Shown: positions 29,185-39,346 of the stretch, in pieces
How positions within the stretch are numbered: the first letter of the stretch is position 1
How the letters are laid out: each line of letters opens with the position of its first letter
Assembly: GCA_024707205.1 (NCBI GenBank)
Contig: JANQAD010000001.1
Coordinates: forward strand, 2,445,979-2,509,978
From: Demequina sp.
GTDB taxonomy: Bacteria > Actinomycetota > Actinomycetes > Actinomycetales > Demequinaceae
Direction of reading: 5' to 3'
Length of the DNA stretch: 64,000 bases
Notes under the pieces: generated by a model
Seen by the model: the letters and a program-made list of their open reading frames with translations, nothing else
Databases searched by the model: none
What the model was told of the DNA's origin: nothing
Program-made: the position numbers and the translations under genes

Positions 29185-30045
29185 TTAGGTCGCGCTGATG
29201 GTGCCCGTCGCCAACAGCGCCACGATCACGAGCGCGAACACGATCCGGTAGATCACGAACGGCATGAACGAGCGGTGCGTCACGAACCTCAGGAACCAGG
29301 CGATCACCGCGAGGCCCACGAAGAACGCGACCACCGCGGCGATGAGCGTGGCCGCCAACCCGGGTGCGCCGGGCGCCTGAAGCGAGTCCCACTCGGTCGC
29401 CAGCTCAAAGAGCCCCGAGCCGAGCACAGCCGGAATCGCCAGCAGGAACGAGTACCGCGCCGCGGCCTCGCGGGTGAGTCCCAGGAACAGCCCGCCGGAG
29501 ATGGTGCCTCCCGAGCGGGAGACGCCGGGGATCAGCGCTAGCGCCTGCCAGAATCCCAAGGTCACTGCCTCGCCGCTCTTGAGGGACGCGAGCTCGCGCT
29601 TCTTGGCGCCGACACGGTCGGCCCACGCCAGCACCAGGCCGAACACCACCAGCACCACGGCCGTGAGGTAGAGGTTCCGGAACGCCGTCTCGATCACGCC
29701 CTTGAGCAGCACCCCCAGAATGACCACGGGAAGCGAACCAATCACGATGTACCAGGCCAAACGAGCGTCGGCCCGGTGCGCGCCAAAGCGCGAGCGAGCG
29801 TCGGACCCGTCGCGACCGATCAAGGCGAGCCACCACGCGGAGATGAGCCGCGCGATGTCGTGGCGGAAATACAAGAGCACCGCGAGCTCGGTGCCGATCT
29901 GAATGATCGCGGTGAACGCCGCGCCCGGGTCCGCGCCGTGCGGCAACAGCGCGCCCACCACCCGGATGTGGGCGCTGGAGGAGATGGGCAGGAACTCGGT
30001 GAGGCCCTGAACGAGGCCAAGAATGATTGCTTCCCACGGCGACAT
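29185..30045 (-). CDS. uppP: undecaprenyl-diphosphatase (BacA type)
   Basis: Membrane phosphatase that recycles undecaprenyl pyrophosphate for cell-wall synthesis. The 286-residue product has the catalytic motifs [10 protein letters not shown] near the start and [10 protein letters not shown] in the middle, plus about eight hydrophobic segments. The ATG at 30045 gives the usual N-terminus; TAGCCT seven bases upstream (30053-30058) suggests a leaderless message. Confidence 0.95.
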   Translation of the reverse strand: MSPWEAIILGLVQGLTEFLPISSSAHIRVVGALLPHGADPGAAFTAIIQIGTELAVLLYFRHDIARLISAWWLALIGRDGSDARSRFGAHRADARLAWYIVIGSLPVVILGVLLKGVIETAFRNLYLTAVVLVVFGLVLAWADRVGAKKRELASLKSGEAVTLGFWQALALIPGVSRSGGTISGGLFLGLTREAAARYSFLLAIPAVLGSGLFELATEWDSLQAPGAPGLAATLIAAVVAFFVGLAVIAWFLRFVTHRSFMPFVIYRIVFALVIVALLATGTISAT

Positions 30046-30110
30046 GCGAGCAAGGCTAACGCCCGCGAGTCGCTGCGACCGGCACCGCGCCAGCAGGTAG
30101 CGTCGCGTCC

Positions 30111-31073
30111 ATGCAGGTGCGGCGCGTCGGGACAACGGGCTTGGAGGTCTCGGCACTTGCGTTGGGAACGATGACGTGGAGCCGTGACACCGACGCCGAC
30201 GAGGCCGGCGAGCAGCTGGACCTCTTCCTCGACTCTGGCGGCACTCTCATCGACACGGCGGCCTCGTATGCCGACGGCGGTGCCGAGTCCCTGCTCGGCG
30301 ACCTCCTTGGTGGCTCGATAGCCCGCGCCGACGTGCAGATCGTCACGAAGGCCGGGATCCGCCGCACCGCGCAGGGCGGGATCATCGACTCGTCGCGCGA
30401 CACTCTTCTCGACACGCTGGATGCGAGCCTGGGACGTCTCGGCACGGACCACGTTGACCTGTTCCTCGTCCACGTCTTCGACCCCCAGACCCCGCTAGAC
30501 GAGACGCTGCACGCCCTCGAGATCGCGGTGAACTCGGGCCGCGCCAGGTACATCGGCGTGAGCAACTTTCCCGCTTGGGCCACGGCCGCGATGGCCGCGC
30601 GGGCCACCGGCAGGCCCGCGCTTGCCGCCGCCGAGGTCGAATACTCGCTGCTTCAGCGCGGCATCGAGCGGGAGCTGGTCCCCGCGACCGAGGCGCTTGG
30701 GCTCGGAATCCTCGCCTGGTCCCCCCTTGGCCGTGGCGTGCTCACCGGGAAGTACCGCGCCTCCATCCCCGCGGACAGCCGCGCCGCGAGTGATCATCTC
30801 GCCGGGTTCGTGGAGCCCTACCTCTCGGACAGGGCCGGCGTCGTCGTCGATGCCGTGGCGACCGCGGCCGAGGGCCTCGGCGTCTCGCCGCTCGAGGTCG
30901 CGCTCGGGTGGGTGCTCGCGCAGGACCACATCGCCTCGGCCATTGTTGGGGCGCGGACCGCGGCCCAGCTCACCGCGAGCCTCGCCGCCGCCGACAACGA
31001 CCTGCCCCACGCGATCGTCGCGGCGCTGAGTGAGGTGACCGAACCTCACGCCGGATACCCGGAGCGTCGGTAG
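30111..31073 (+). CDS. aldo/keto reductase
   Basis: 320 residues. The active site is visible as [12 protein letters not shown] (Asp, Tyr), IVTKAG (Lys) and LFLVHVFD (His), with the C-terminal [10 protein letters not shown] cofactor loop. The N-terminal [19 protein letters not shown] is typical of AKR11/12-like NADPH oxidoreductases. TAGCGT (30098-30103) ends seven bases before the ATG. The substrate is unknown; it is divergent from uppP. Confidence 0.88.
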   Translation: MQVRRVGTTGLEVSALALGTMTWSRDTDADEAGEQLDLFLDSGGTLIDTAASYADGGAESLLGDLLGGSIARADVQIVTKAGIRRTAQGGIIDSSRDTLLDTLDASLGRLGTDHVDLFLVHVFDPQTPLDETLHALEIAVNSGRARYIGVSNFPAWATAAMAARATGRPALAAAEVEYSLLQRGIERELVPATEALGLGILAWSPLGRGVLTGKYRASIPADSRAASDHLAGFVEPYLSDRAGVVVDAVATAAEGLGVSPLEVALGWVLAQDHIASAIVGARTAAQLTASLAAADNDLPHAIVAALSEVTEPHAGYPERR

Positions 31074-31131
31074 TGCGGGCGCGTGCGTCCCTCCTTGAGG
31101 CGGCAAGCGCGCGCGGCTGTGGCTTGGCTCC

Positions 31132-31461
31132 CTACGACCTGAGGTCAAACTCCTCGATGTCGTCGTCCAACTCGTCGTCGTCCTCGACGGCGTGCGGGTC
31201 CAACTCTTCGTCGTCCCCCTCGGGGTCGCCGTCGGCCGCCGCGTCGTCCTCGAACTCGTCGTCCTCGTCGAGGATCATCGGAAGCCCCTCGGCGTACTCG
31301 ACGTCGAGGGCATCCTCGTACCGATCAAAGGCCTCGGCGAGCGCCTCGTACGCGTCATCGACCATCGCGTCCTCGGGGGACCGCCGGTTCTCGATCGCGT
31401 CCAGGTGCCTCTCCAACGCCGCGGTCAACAGCAGCAAAGCCTCGCGTGCATTCGCGCTCAT
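31132..31461 (-). CDS. acidic hypothetical protein
   Basis: 109 residues from the ATG at 31461. The first half is a helical segment (NAREALLLLTAALERHLDAI) and the second half is almost entirely Asp/Glu, giving a strongly acidic tail. No enzyme motif is seen, and I do not recognise its function. TACCGT (31469-31474) ends seven bases before the ATG. It is divergent from the DUF5703 gene, and the two promoters share about 40 bases. Confidence 0.7.
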   Translation of the reverse strand: MSANAREALLLLTAALERHLDAIENRRSPEDAMVDDAYEALAEAFDRYEDALDVEYAEGLPMILDEDDEFEDDAAADGDPEGDDEELDPHAVEDDDELDDDIEEFDLRS

Positions 31462-31503
31462 AACAATGACGGTACCTGCCACTACGCTGAAATGGGAGGG
31501 TTG

Positions 31504-31758
31504 ATGGAAAACTCACGCCAGCCAAAGGGCCACGTCGTGTCTCCGGTGAGGGACCGTCGGGCGTCCGCCACACGCTTCGAATGGCGAGTGGTGGACATAC
31601 CCGCGGACGTCTCGCGCGCCGACGCCAGGGCCATGCTCACCGACCACGCCGAGTTCGGCGCGTGGGAGTTGACGCGCAGCGTCCTGTTCGCTGGGGGCGC
31701 CCGACGGGTGTGGTTGCGCAGGCGGACCATGCGGGTTGTGCGCACGGACGCTGCGTAG
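31504..31758 (+). CDS. DUF5703 family protein
   Basis: 84 residues. FEWRVVDIPADVSRADARAMLTDHAEFGAWELTR followed by RRVWLRRRTMRV at the basic C-terminus matches the actinobacterial DUF5703 family, whose function is unknown (the stretch runs to the end of the protein). The ATG at 31504 is chosen over 31492 because GGGAGG lies just upstream of it. TACGCT at 31483-31488 is a likely -10. Confidence 0.8.
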   Translation: MENSRQPKGHVVSPVRDRRASATRFEWRVVDIPADVSRADARAMLTDHAEFGAWELTRSVLFAGGARRVWLRRRTMRVVRTDAA

Positions 31759-31771
31759 TTGCTCTGCTGGC

Positions 31772-33070
31772 TCAGCAGTCCCTGAGGAAGGACTCGAGCA
31801 CGCGGGTGCCGAAGGTCAGGGAGTCGATGGGGACGCGCTCATCGATGCCGTGGAACAGCTTCGAGAACTCGAGCTCCTTCGGCAGGCGCAGGGGCGCGAA
31901 GCCATAACCTGTTATTCCTAGCCCCGCGAGGTGCTTGTTGTCGGTGCCGCCCATGAGCGAGTACGGCAGCACCACGGCCTCGGGGTCGTCGAGCTGGATG
32001 GCCGCAATCATGCGGTCTACCAGGTCGGACTCGAAGGGCGCCTCGATGTACGGCTCGGTGATGTACTGCTCCACCTTGACGTTGGTGCCCGCGAGTTCCT
32101 CGACCTTGCGGAGCACAAGCTCCTCCTGACCCGCGAGGAACCTGGTGTCGACGAAGCCCGTCGCGGTGTCCGGGATGACGTTGGTCTTGTAGCCGGCGTC
32201 CATCATCGTGGGGTTGGAGGTGTTGCGGATCGAGGCGTCGACCATGGCGCCGATAGAGCCCAGCTGACCGATGATCGCCTGGAGGGTCGCGGGGTCCGTC
32301 GCGTACTCAACCCCCAGGATCTGGGCCGTTCCGCGCAGCAGCCGCTCCACCGTCGGGCTGATCTCGATGGGCCATTCATGGGTGCCGATACGTGCCAAGG
32401 CGCCCGCGAGGTGAGTGACGGCGTTGTCCTCGTGCACGAGCGAGCCGTGGCCCTGGCGGCCGGTGCCGACGAGGCGCAGCCACTGGATGCCCTTCTCGGC
32501 CGTCTGAACGAGGTAGACGCGCTTGCCCCGCACGTCGATGGAGAAGCCGCCGACCTCGGAGATCGCCTCCGACGCGCCGTGGAAGTCGTCCGGGTGGTTC
32601 TGGACCAGCCACTTGGCTCCCCGCGCGCCACCGTGCTCCTCGTCGGCGAAGAACGCGAGCACGATGTCACGCGCGGGCTTCTTCCCCGCCTTGATGAGCC
32701 GGCCTGCGGCCGCGAGGTACATCGCGTCGATGCCCTTCATGTCCACGGCACCCCGGCCCCAGATCATGCCGTCCTTGATCTCGGCCCCGAACGGGTCCAC
32801 GGACCAGTCCTCCTTGAACGCGGGCACCACGTCCAGGTGGCCGTGGACCACGAGCGGCGGGCGCGTTCGGTCCTCGCCCTCCCACAGCGCGGTGAGGCTG
32901 GTGCGGCGGGGCTCGCTCTCCCGCAGGACCGGGTTGAGCCCAAGGTCACTGAGGTAGGTGGCGACGTACTCGGCGACGTCCCGCTCGCCTGGGCCGTCGA
33001 CGTCCCCGTAGTTGGAGGAGTCGATGCGGATGAGGTCCTGGGCAAGCTCGATGACGTCCGTTTCAGGCAT
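31772..33070 (-). CDS. M20-family metallopeptidase
   Basis: 432-residue zinc hydrolase of the ArgE/DapE/CPG2 group. Metal ligands are seen in VVHGHLDVVP, GRGAVDMKG and ADEEHGGARG, with the dimerisation domain between about residues 190 and 310. It probably acts as a dipeptidase or deacylase; the substrate cannot be assigned. TAGCCT (33077-33082) ends six bases before the ATG, so the mRNA is probably leaderless. Confidence 0.9.
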   Translation of the reverse strand: MPETDVIELAQDLIRIDSSNYGDVDGPGERDVAEYVATYLSDLGLNPVLRESEPRRTSLTALWEGEDRTRPPLVVHGHLDVVPAFKEDWSVDPFGAEIKDGMIWGRGAVDMKGIDAMYLAAAGRLIKAGKKPARDIVLAFFADEEHGGARGAKWLVQNHPDDFHGASEAISEVGGFSIDVRGKRVYLVQTAEKGIQWLRLVGTGRQGHGSLVHEDNAVTHLAGALARIGTHEWPIEISPTVERLLRGTAQILGVEYATDPATLQAIIGQLGSIGAMVDASIRNTSNPTMMDAGYKTNVIPDTATGFVDTRFLAGQEELVLRKVEELAGTNVKVEQYITEPYIEAPFESDLVDRMIAAIQLDDPEAVVLPYSLMGGTDNKHLAGLGITGYGFAPLRLPKELEFSKLFHGIDERVPIDSLTFGTRVLESFLRDC

Positions 33071-33092
33071 GCCGCCAGGCTACCCGGGGTGA

Positions 33093-34496
33093 CTACATCG
33101 CCATGAATCCGTTGGAGATCACGACCGCGAGCACCGCGAGCCCGCCGATCGCGAAGAAATACACGATGCGCCGGTACCCCGCCTTCCACGCGGCGACGCA
33201 GATGCACGCGATCGCCCCCGGGATGAGGGCCAGCCCGTAGCGGCCCGTGACATTGGGGAAGTACTGGGGAACCGCCGTGTTCAGGTACGCCTGAACCTGC
33301 ACGATCGTGGGATAGATGAAGACCCCCGCAAGCACCATCCAGCCAAGAGAGCGGCGGGCGGGCTCCTTCGCGCACGCGACGATCACGGAGAAGACCGCGC
33401 CGATGACGATGATGTTGAGCAGCCGCGTCCACGCGAGCATCAGCGCCACGTCAAGCGGCGGTTGCAGGTAGTACTCCGAGGCGAGATTGATCCCGCTGAA
33501 CGCCGTCTCGAGCCATTCGGACCCGGGCAGGCCGGTAACGTCCCTCGTATTCAGGCCAACTAGGGGGTTGGTCCAGTACGGGTCTCCCCTCCCCCCTTGC
33601 AACAGCTGCCACAGGCCGTAGGGCACGAGCACCGCGAGCGCGATTGCGAAGGGCGCCACGAGGTCCGCCCGGTGGAATCGCCGGACCCGCAGGTCGCGCA
33701 CGAGCCGGAACACGATGAGCAGGGCGATCGCGATGAACGGCACCGCGGTGATTGTCTTGGTGAGTCCGGCGAGAGCCGTCAGTACGGCGGGCAGCATCCA
33801 GCCGCGATAGTCCTCCACGAAGAGCTTGGCCGCGAGCCACACGGCTGCGGCCCCGAAGATGGCCGCAGCGGCGTCGGGGTTCACCGTGGTGGACGCGTGC
33901 AGAATGCGCGGGAACGCGGGGAGCAGCAGCGGCGCGATGACCGCCGCCGCGGGGTCGATGCGCCAACGCCTCAGCGCCACGTAGAGCATGAACATGCCGC
34001 CGGCGAGCCAGCCGATGCCCATGAGGCGCGCGGCACTGACGAAGTCGATGCCGGGGAAGATCGCGTCGACGGCGCGCGCGGGGAGGCCCACCACGGCGTA
34101 GTACAGCGGCGGGTGCGCGAAGTTATAGTTCTGGCCGTCGTAAGGGAAGGCCCAGGCGCCCTCACCCGAGCCGCAGTCGGGCAGCTCATAGCCCTCCTGG
34201 CCAACACACGCCCAGTGGTCGAGGATGGGCTGCGCGATCGCAGAACCCGCTCGCGGCAGCTGGAAGTGCGCCACCTGCCACGCGTAATCCGCGTGAGTCG
34301 GCTCGTCGATGCGGCTCAGGGCCTTGCCGGGGCCGAACACCACCGGAATCACGATCGCCGACGCCACGATCACGTAAATGACGGCGATGACGATGCGGGA
34401 ACGAGGTGTGTCGTGGAACTTCGCGATCCACTCTTCTGTCGCATGAATCCACCGTGACGGCGCGAACCTGCTCGGCTCTGCGGTGGAGACGGACAC
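33093..34496 (-). CDS. multi-pass membrane glycosyltransferase-like protein
   Basis: 467 residues with about ten transmembrane helices. An acidic pair in the first extracytoplasmic loop (RIDEPTHADYAW) followed by a Cys-containing loop (WACVGQEGYELPDC) resembles GT-C/DUF2142-type enzymes that use polyprenyl-linked sugars. The specific sugar and acceptor are unknown. The GTG start is preceded by GGGAGAG. It lies 22 bases upstream of the M20 gene in the same direction. Confidence 0.7.
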   Translation of the reverse strand: MSVSTAEPSRFAPSRWIHATEEWIAKFHDTPRSRIVIAVIYVIVASAIVIPVVFGPGKALSRIDEPTHADYAWQVAHFQLPRAGSAIAQPILDHWACVGQEGYELPDCGSGEGAWAFPYDGQNYNFAHPPLYYAVVGLPARAVDAIFPGIDFVSAARLMGIGWLAGGMFMLYVALRRWRIDPAAAVIAPLLLPAFPRILHASTTVNPDAAAAIFGAAAVWLAAKLFVEDYRGWMLPAVLTALAGLTKTITAVPFIAIALLIVFRLVRDLRVRRFHRADLVAPFAIALAVLVPYGLWQLLQGGRGDPYWTNPLVGLNTRDVTGLPGSEWLETAFSGINLASEYYLQPPLDVALMLAWTRLLNIIVIGAVFSVIVACAKEPARRSLGWMVLAGVFIYPTIVQVQAYLNTAVPQYFPNVTGRYGLALIPGAIACICVAAWKAGYRRIVYFFAIGGLAVLAVVISNGFMAM

Positions 34497-34583
34497 GGGC
34501 TCTCCCTGGAGCTATGCGCACAATGGCGCCGCGTTCAAAACCCGACGTGATGAGGTGCGGCACGGGGGCCGCCGCGTACGTCG

Positions 34584-34667
34584 TGTCCGGAGGGGGACTT
34601 GAACCCCCACGCCCGTTAAGGGCACTAGCACCTCAAGCTAGCGCGTCTGCCATTCCGCCACCCGGAC
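34584..34667 (-). tRNA. tRNA-Leu (anticodon GAG)
   Basis: 84-nt class II tRNA. The acceptor stem GTCCGGG pairs with TCCGGAC (one G-U pair), discriminator A. The anticodon loop TTGAGGT on the stem GCTAGC/GCTAG gives anticodon GAG, which reads CUC and CUU. The long variable arm TGCCCTTAACGGGCG and T-loop GTTCAAG are present. CCA is not encoded. Confidence 0.95.
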
Positions 34668-35057
34668 GAGGTGAACCAGGGCCCGCTGGGGCGCCCTAGC
34701 GCGAAGGAAATGTTAGCACGGGCCGCGCGGCCTCCTAAGCCAGCCACAGCGTCGGGCCGCGGTGGCGCCACCCCCGTTTGGCTCCGCACGGTACGTGTGA
34801 CGCGAGTGGCGCGTGTGACGAAGCGGTGTGAGCGGGGACGCGCGCCGCCGGTCCCACCCGTCACTGCTTCCGTGCGGAGCCCACGGGGCCGGCGGAGCCC
34901 ACGGGGCCGGTGGGGCCCGCGGGGCCGACGCTATGGCCACCGCCGCAGGGCCGTCGCCTTGCGCGGGACCCAAGTCCCCCGTCGGACGTGCTGGGCGTCA
35001 CTAGCGTCACTAGAGGTCCCCCTGACCTGCGACGTCGGTGTCGCCCCGGAGCATCCC
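34668..35057. other. 390-base gap with short repeats, no gene
   Basis: I see no supported coding sequence. The left part holds copies of GTGACG/GTGTGACG (34795-34820), the middle an 18-bp tandem repeat, and the right part two CGTCACTAG copies. The promoter of the 35058 gene must lie here, but no clear -10/-35 pair was found. Confidence 0.5.
34874..34927. repeat. 18-bp tandem repeat, three units
   Basis: GCGGAGCCCACGGGGCCG occurs exactly twice (34874-34891, 34892-34909), then once with changes (34910-34927). Read on the minus strand in one frame it would encode Gly-Pro-X triplets, but only in a very short open frame. Confidence 0.85.
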
Positions 35058-35834
35058 ATGCCTACGCACTTGTACCTTTCGCTGATTCCGGAGGCCCTGA
35101 TCGCCTCCATGCTCGAGCCCGAGGACTTTGGGCTGTACTACGCCATCGGGTCCGCGAAGCGCTCTCGGGGCCAGGCGGTGTACTTCTCGCTCGACCGCGA
35201 CAAACTGCCCGTTGGCGCGTTCCCGCTCGCCGAGATCGACGCGAAGTGCGTGCCGCACCCGGACGGGCGGCCCAAGACATCGGTGTACGCCTCCATCTAT
35301 CGCGTCCTCGAGCGCGTGCCGCGCGAGGCGCTCAAGGCGCTGCACCTGGCCACCGACGACGGGCGCGTGCTCACGATCAAGGCCTCGCCCTTCATCCCGG
35401 ACGGCGAGAAGAGGAATCACCTCTACCAGGAGTTCTGCCCCGTTGGCCCCAGGGTCGTGTCCCGGCTGAATCCCGCGGAGTTCGCGTCCTTCATCACCGA
35501 CGTCACGCAGCCCATCAACGTGCCCCGCATCGTGTTCGCGGAGCTGACTCTCGGCAACCTGAAGAACGACCCCAACCATCAGGACATCGACAACCTGCCG
35601 TATCCCAACATCGGGCACCTGCGGGACTGCCTGCACCACCTCGATGCGGGCGGCTCCCCCACCAAGACCGTGCTGCGCCAGATGACGGGCGAGGTGCTGT
35701 TCCGCACCATCCGCAACGGGTTCTTCGTTGGCGATCCCGCCGGAATCACGGCGTTCTACCTGCCCACTCGCGACGAGCTGGAGCGGGAGCACCTCGCCTG
35801 GTGGCGCTCGGCCCAGTCCACCTTCGGCCACTGA
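35058..35834 (+). CDS. conserved-looking protein of unknown function
   Basis: 258 residues; I do not recognise the family. It is soluble, with no signal peptide or membrane helix, and has normal high-GC codon use. Segments that look structured include LYYAIGSAKRSRGQAVYFSLD, PIINV-like PINVPRIVFAEL and MTGEVLFRTIRNGFF. The ATG at 35058 follows a CGGAG ribosome site. hppA starts 16 bases after the stop, so the two are probably co-transcribed. Upstream in-frame sequence is low-complexity Arg-rich and not included. Confidence 0.75.
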   Translation: MPTHLYLSLIPEALIASMLEPEDFGLYYAIGSAKRSRGQAVYFSLDRDKLPVGAFPLAEIDAKCVPHPDGRPKTSVYASIYRVLERVPREALKALHLATDDGRVLTIKASPFIPDGEKRNHLYQEFCPVGPRVVSRLNPAEFASFITDVTQPINVPRIVFAELTLGNLKNDPNHQDIDNLPYPNIGHLRDCLHHLDAGGSPTKTVLRQMTGEVLFRTIRNGFFVGDPAGITAFYLPTRDELEREHLAWWRSAQSTFGH

Positions 35835-35850
35835 GAGAGGTCCTTGACAC

Positions 35851-38070
<2,220 letters not shown>

Positions 38071-38074
38071 GCGT

Positions 38075-38137
38075 CTTGCCTGCCCGACGCCGCGGCCGGG
38101 TTCGGCGCCCACCTGGCCCCAGCGTCGGGCAAAGGCA
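38075..38137. terminator. GC hairpin after hppA
   Basis: TGCCCGACGC (38081-38090) pairs exactly with GCGTCGGGCA (38122-38131); the flanking GCC and GGC extend the stem. The loop is long and itself GC-rich. It lies directly after the hppA stop. Confidence 0.55.
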
Positions 38138-38211
38138 GGGACCACGTGAACGAACGTCCCTGTGGAGCGTGAATTCTCAGGCTCCACAGGGACGTTCGCG
38201 CGTTCAGTCCC
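38138..38211. terminator. 18-bp perfect hairpin, probable bidirectional terminator
   Basis: CGAACGTCCCTGTGGAGC (38151-38168), a 12-base AT-richer loop and its exact complement (38181-38198) form the stem. TGAA/TTCA and GGGAC/GTCCC add outer pairs. It lies between convergent hppA and the small membrane protein gene. There is no U-tract, as is common in actinobacteria. Confidence 0.7.
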
Positions 38212-38226
38212 TCTAGTTGCCGAGCG

Positions 38227-38373
38227 TCAACTCAGGATGCTGACGCCTCCCGGGCCCACGAGCAGGCCGAGCACGATCAGTACGACGCCCCACAGGACGT
38301 CCTTCTGCACGATCCGCACGATCCCGGCGATAACGAGAATCACGGCCGCAATGAACAAAATAGTGGTCCACAT
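38227..38373 (-). CDS. GPGG-motif small membrane protein
   Basis: 48 residues: an N-terminal helix (MWTTILFIAAVILVIAGI), a polar turn (VRIVQKD), a second helix and the terminal GPGGVSIL motif. It matches the small actinobacterial proteins named after this motif; the function is unknown. CAAGGGAG upstream of the ATG is a good ribosome site. Upstream in-frame codons overlap ligD and are not included. Confidence 0.8.
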   Translation of the reverse strand: MWTTILFIAAVILVIAGIVRIVQKDVLWGVVLIVLGLLVGPGGVSILS

Positions 38374-38438
38374 GGTGGCTCCCTTGTTCGATCTGGTCTT
38401 GCTTCTGTCGTTAGGGGCAACCGCCGCGGGTCGTGGGA

Positions 38439-39320
38439 CTATTCCCCGCCCATGAGCGCGAGCAGCGGGCAGGGACGCTGTTTCAGCAGGTAAATGGCCT
38501 GTTCGGAAGTTTTCTGTGAGAGCCCGCTCTGGAGCTCTTCCCACGTCTGCGGGCACGCGACAGTTGGCCTCAGCCGCCCCCTAAGCGAGTAGGGGGTGAC
38601 GGTGGTCTTCGCGGCCCTGTTCTGGCTCCAGTCGATGAGGATCCGACCCGCCCGCACGGCCTTACGGATGTTCGTGACGACCAGGTCCGGGCGCTCCTCT
38701 TCGAGAGCGGACGCGAGCGCGTGGCCGTACTCGGTGATGGTGTCCGAGTCGCGCTTGCCGTCGAGCGCGCCGTACAGGTGAATGCCCTTGGACCCGCTCG
38801 GCACCGGGACGGTCTCGATGTGGTCGTCGCGGAGGCGATCTCGAAGCAGCACCGCGAGTTCCACGAGCTGCTCGGCGGTGGCACCCTCACCAGGGTCCAG
38901 GTCAAAGACGATCCGGTCCGGGTTCCGCCTCGCCCCGCGCGGGCCAAAGCGCCATTGCGGCACGTGAAACTCGAGCGCGTTGTGCTGCACGTAGAACGCG
39001 AGCACCGCGGGCGAGTCGATGAGCGGGTAGGCGTTGGTGTGGTCGTCGTGCTCGATCGTGTGCGTGTGAATCCAATCGGGGGCGTCGTTGTCGATGTCCT
39101 TGTGAAAGAACACCTTGCCGGGCTTCTCTGCCGTCCCGACGCCGTCCATCCAGCGCTTTCGCGTCACCGGCCGGTCTTTGGCGAGCGGGATGAGGGCCGA
39201 CGCCACGGCCAGGTAGTAGTCGAGCACGCCCTGCTTGGTGAGGCCGGTTGAGGGATACATGACCTTGTCCGGGTGCGTGAAGCGCACGTCGCGGCCGTCA
39301 ACCTTCACCGAGTCCGTCAT
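38439..39320 (-). CDS. stand-alone LigD polymerase/primase domain
   Basis: 293 residues of the archaeo-eukaryotic primase fold used in bacterial non-homologous end joining. FTHPDKVMYPSTGLTK at the start, FDLDPG with the paired metal-binding Asp, SGSKGIHLYGAL and NRAAKTTVTPYSLR are all family motifs. No ligase or phosphoesterase domain is fused, and no ku gene is in the window. It sits 26 bases downstream of dnaE2 and could be part of the same DNA-damage transcript. Confidence 0.88.
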   Translation of the reverse strand: MTDSVKVDGRDVRFTHPDKVMYPSTGLTKQGVLDYYLAVASALIPLAKDRPVTRKRWMDGVGTAEKPGKVFFHKDIDNDAPDWIHTHTIEHDDHTNAYPLIDSPAVLAFYVQHNALEFHVPQWRFGPRGARRNPDRIVFDLDPGEGATAEQLVELAVLLRDRLRDDHIETVPVPSGSKGIHLYGALDGKRDSDTITEYGHALASALEEERPDLVVTNIRKAVRAGRILIDWSQNRAAKTTVTPYSLRGRLRPTVACPQTWEELQSGLSQKTSEQAIYLLKQRPCPLLALMGGE

Positions 39321-39346
39321 CCACCCATCGTGCGCCCCAATAGGCC

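Noticed and set aside
34868-35014. Collagen-like Gly-Pro-X reading of the 18-bp repeat on the minus strand
   Set aside because: The frame is only about 49 codons from a GTG, has no ribosome site, and stops at once after the repeat.
34584-35057. Possible integration site at tRNA-Leu
   Set aside because: No integrase, no repeated tRNA 3' end and no foreign genes next to it.
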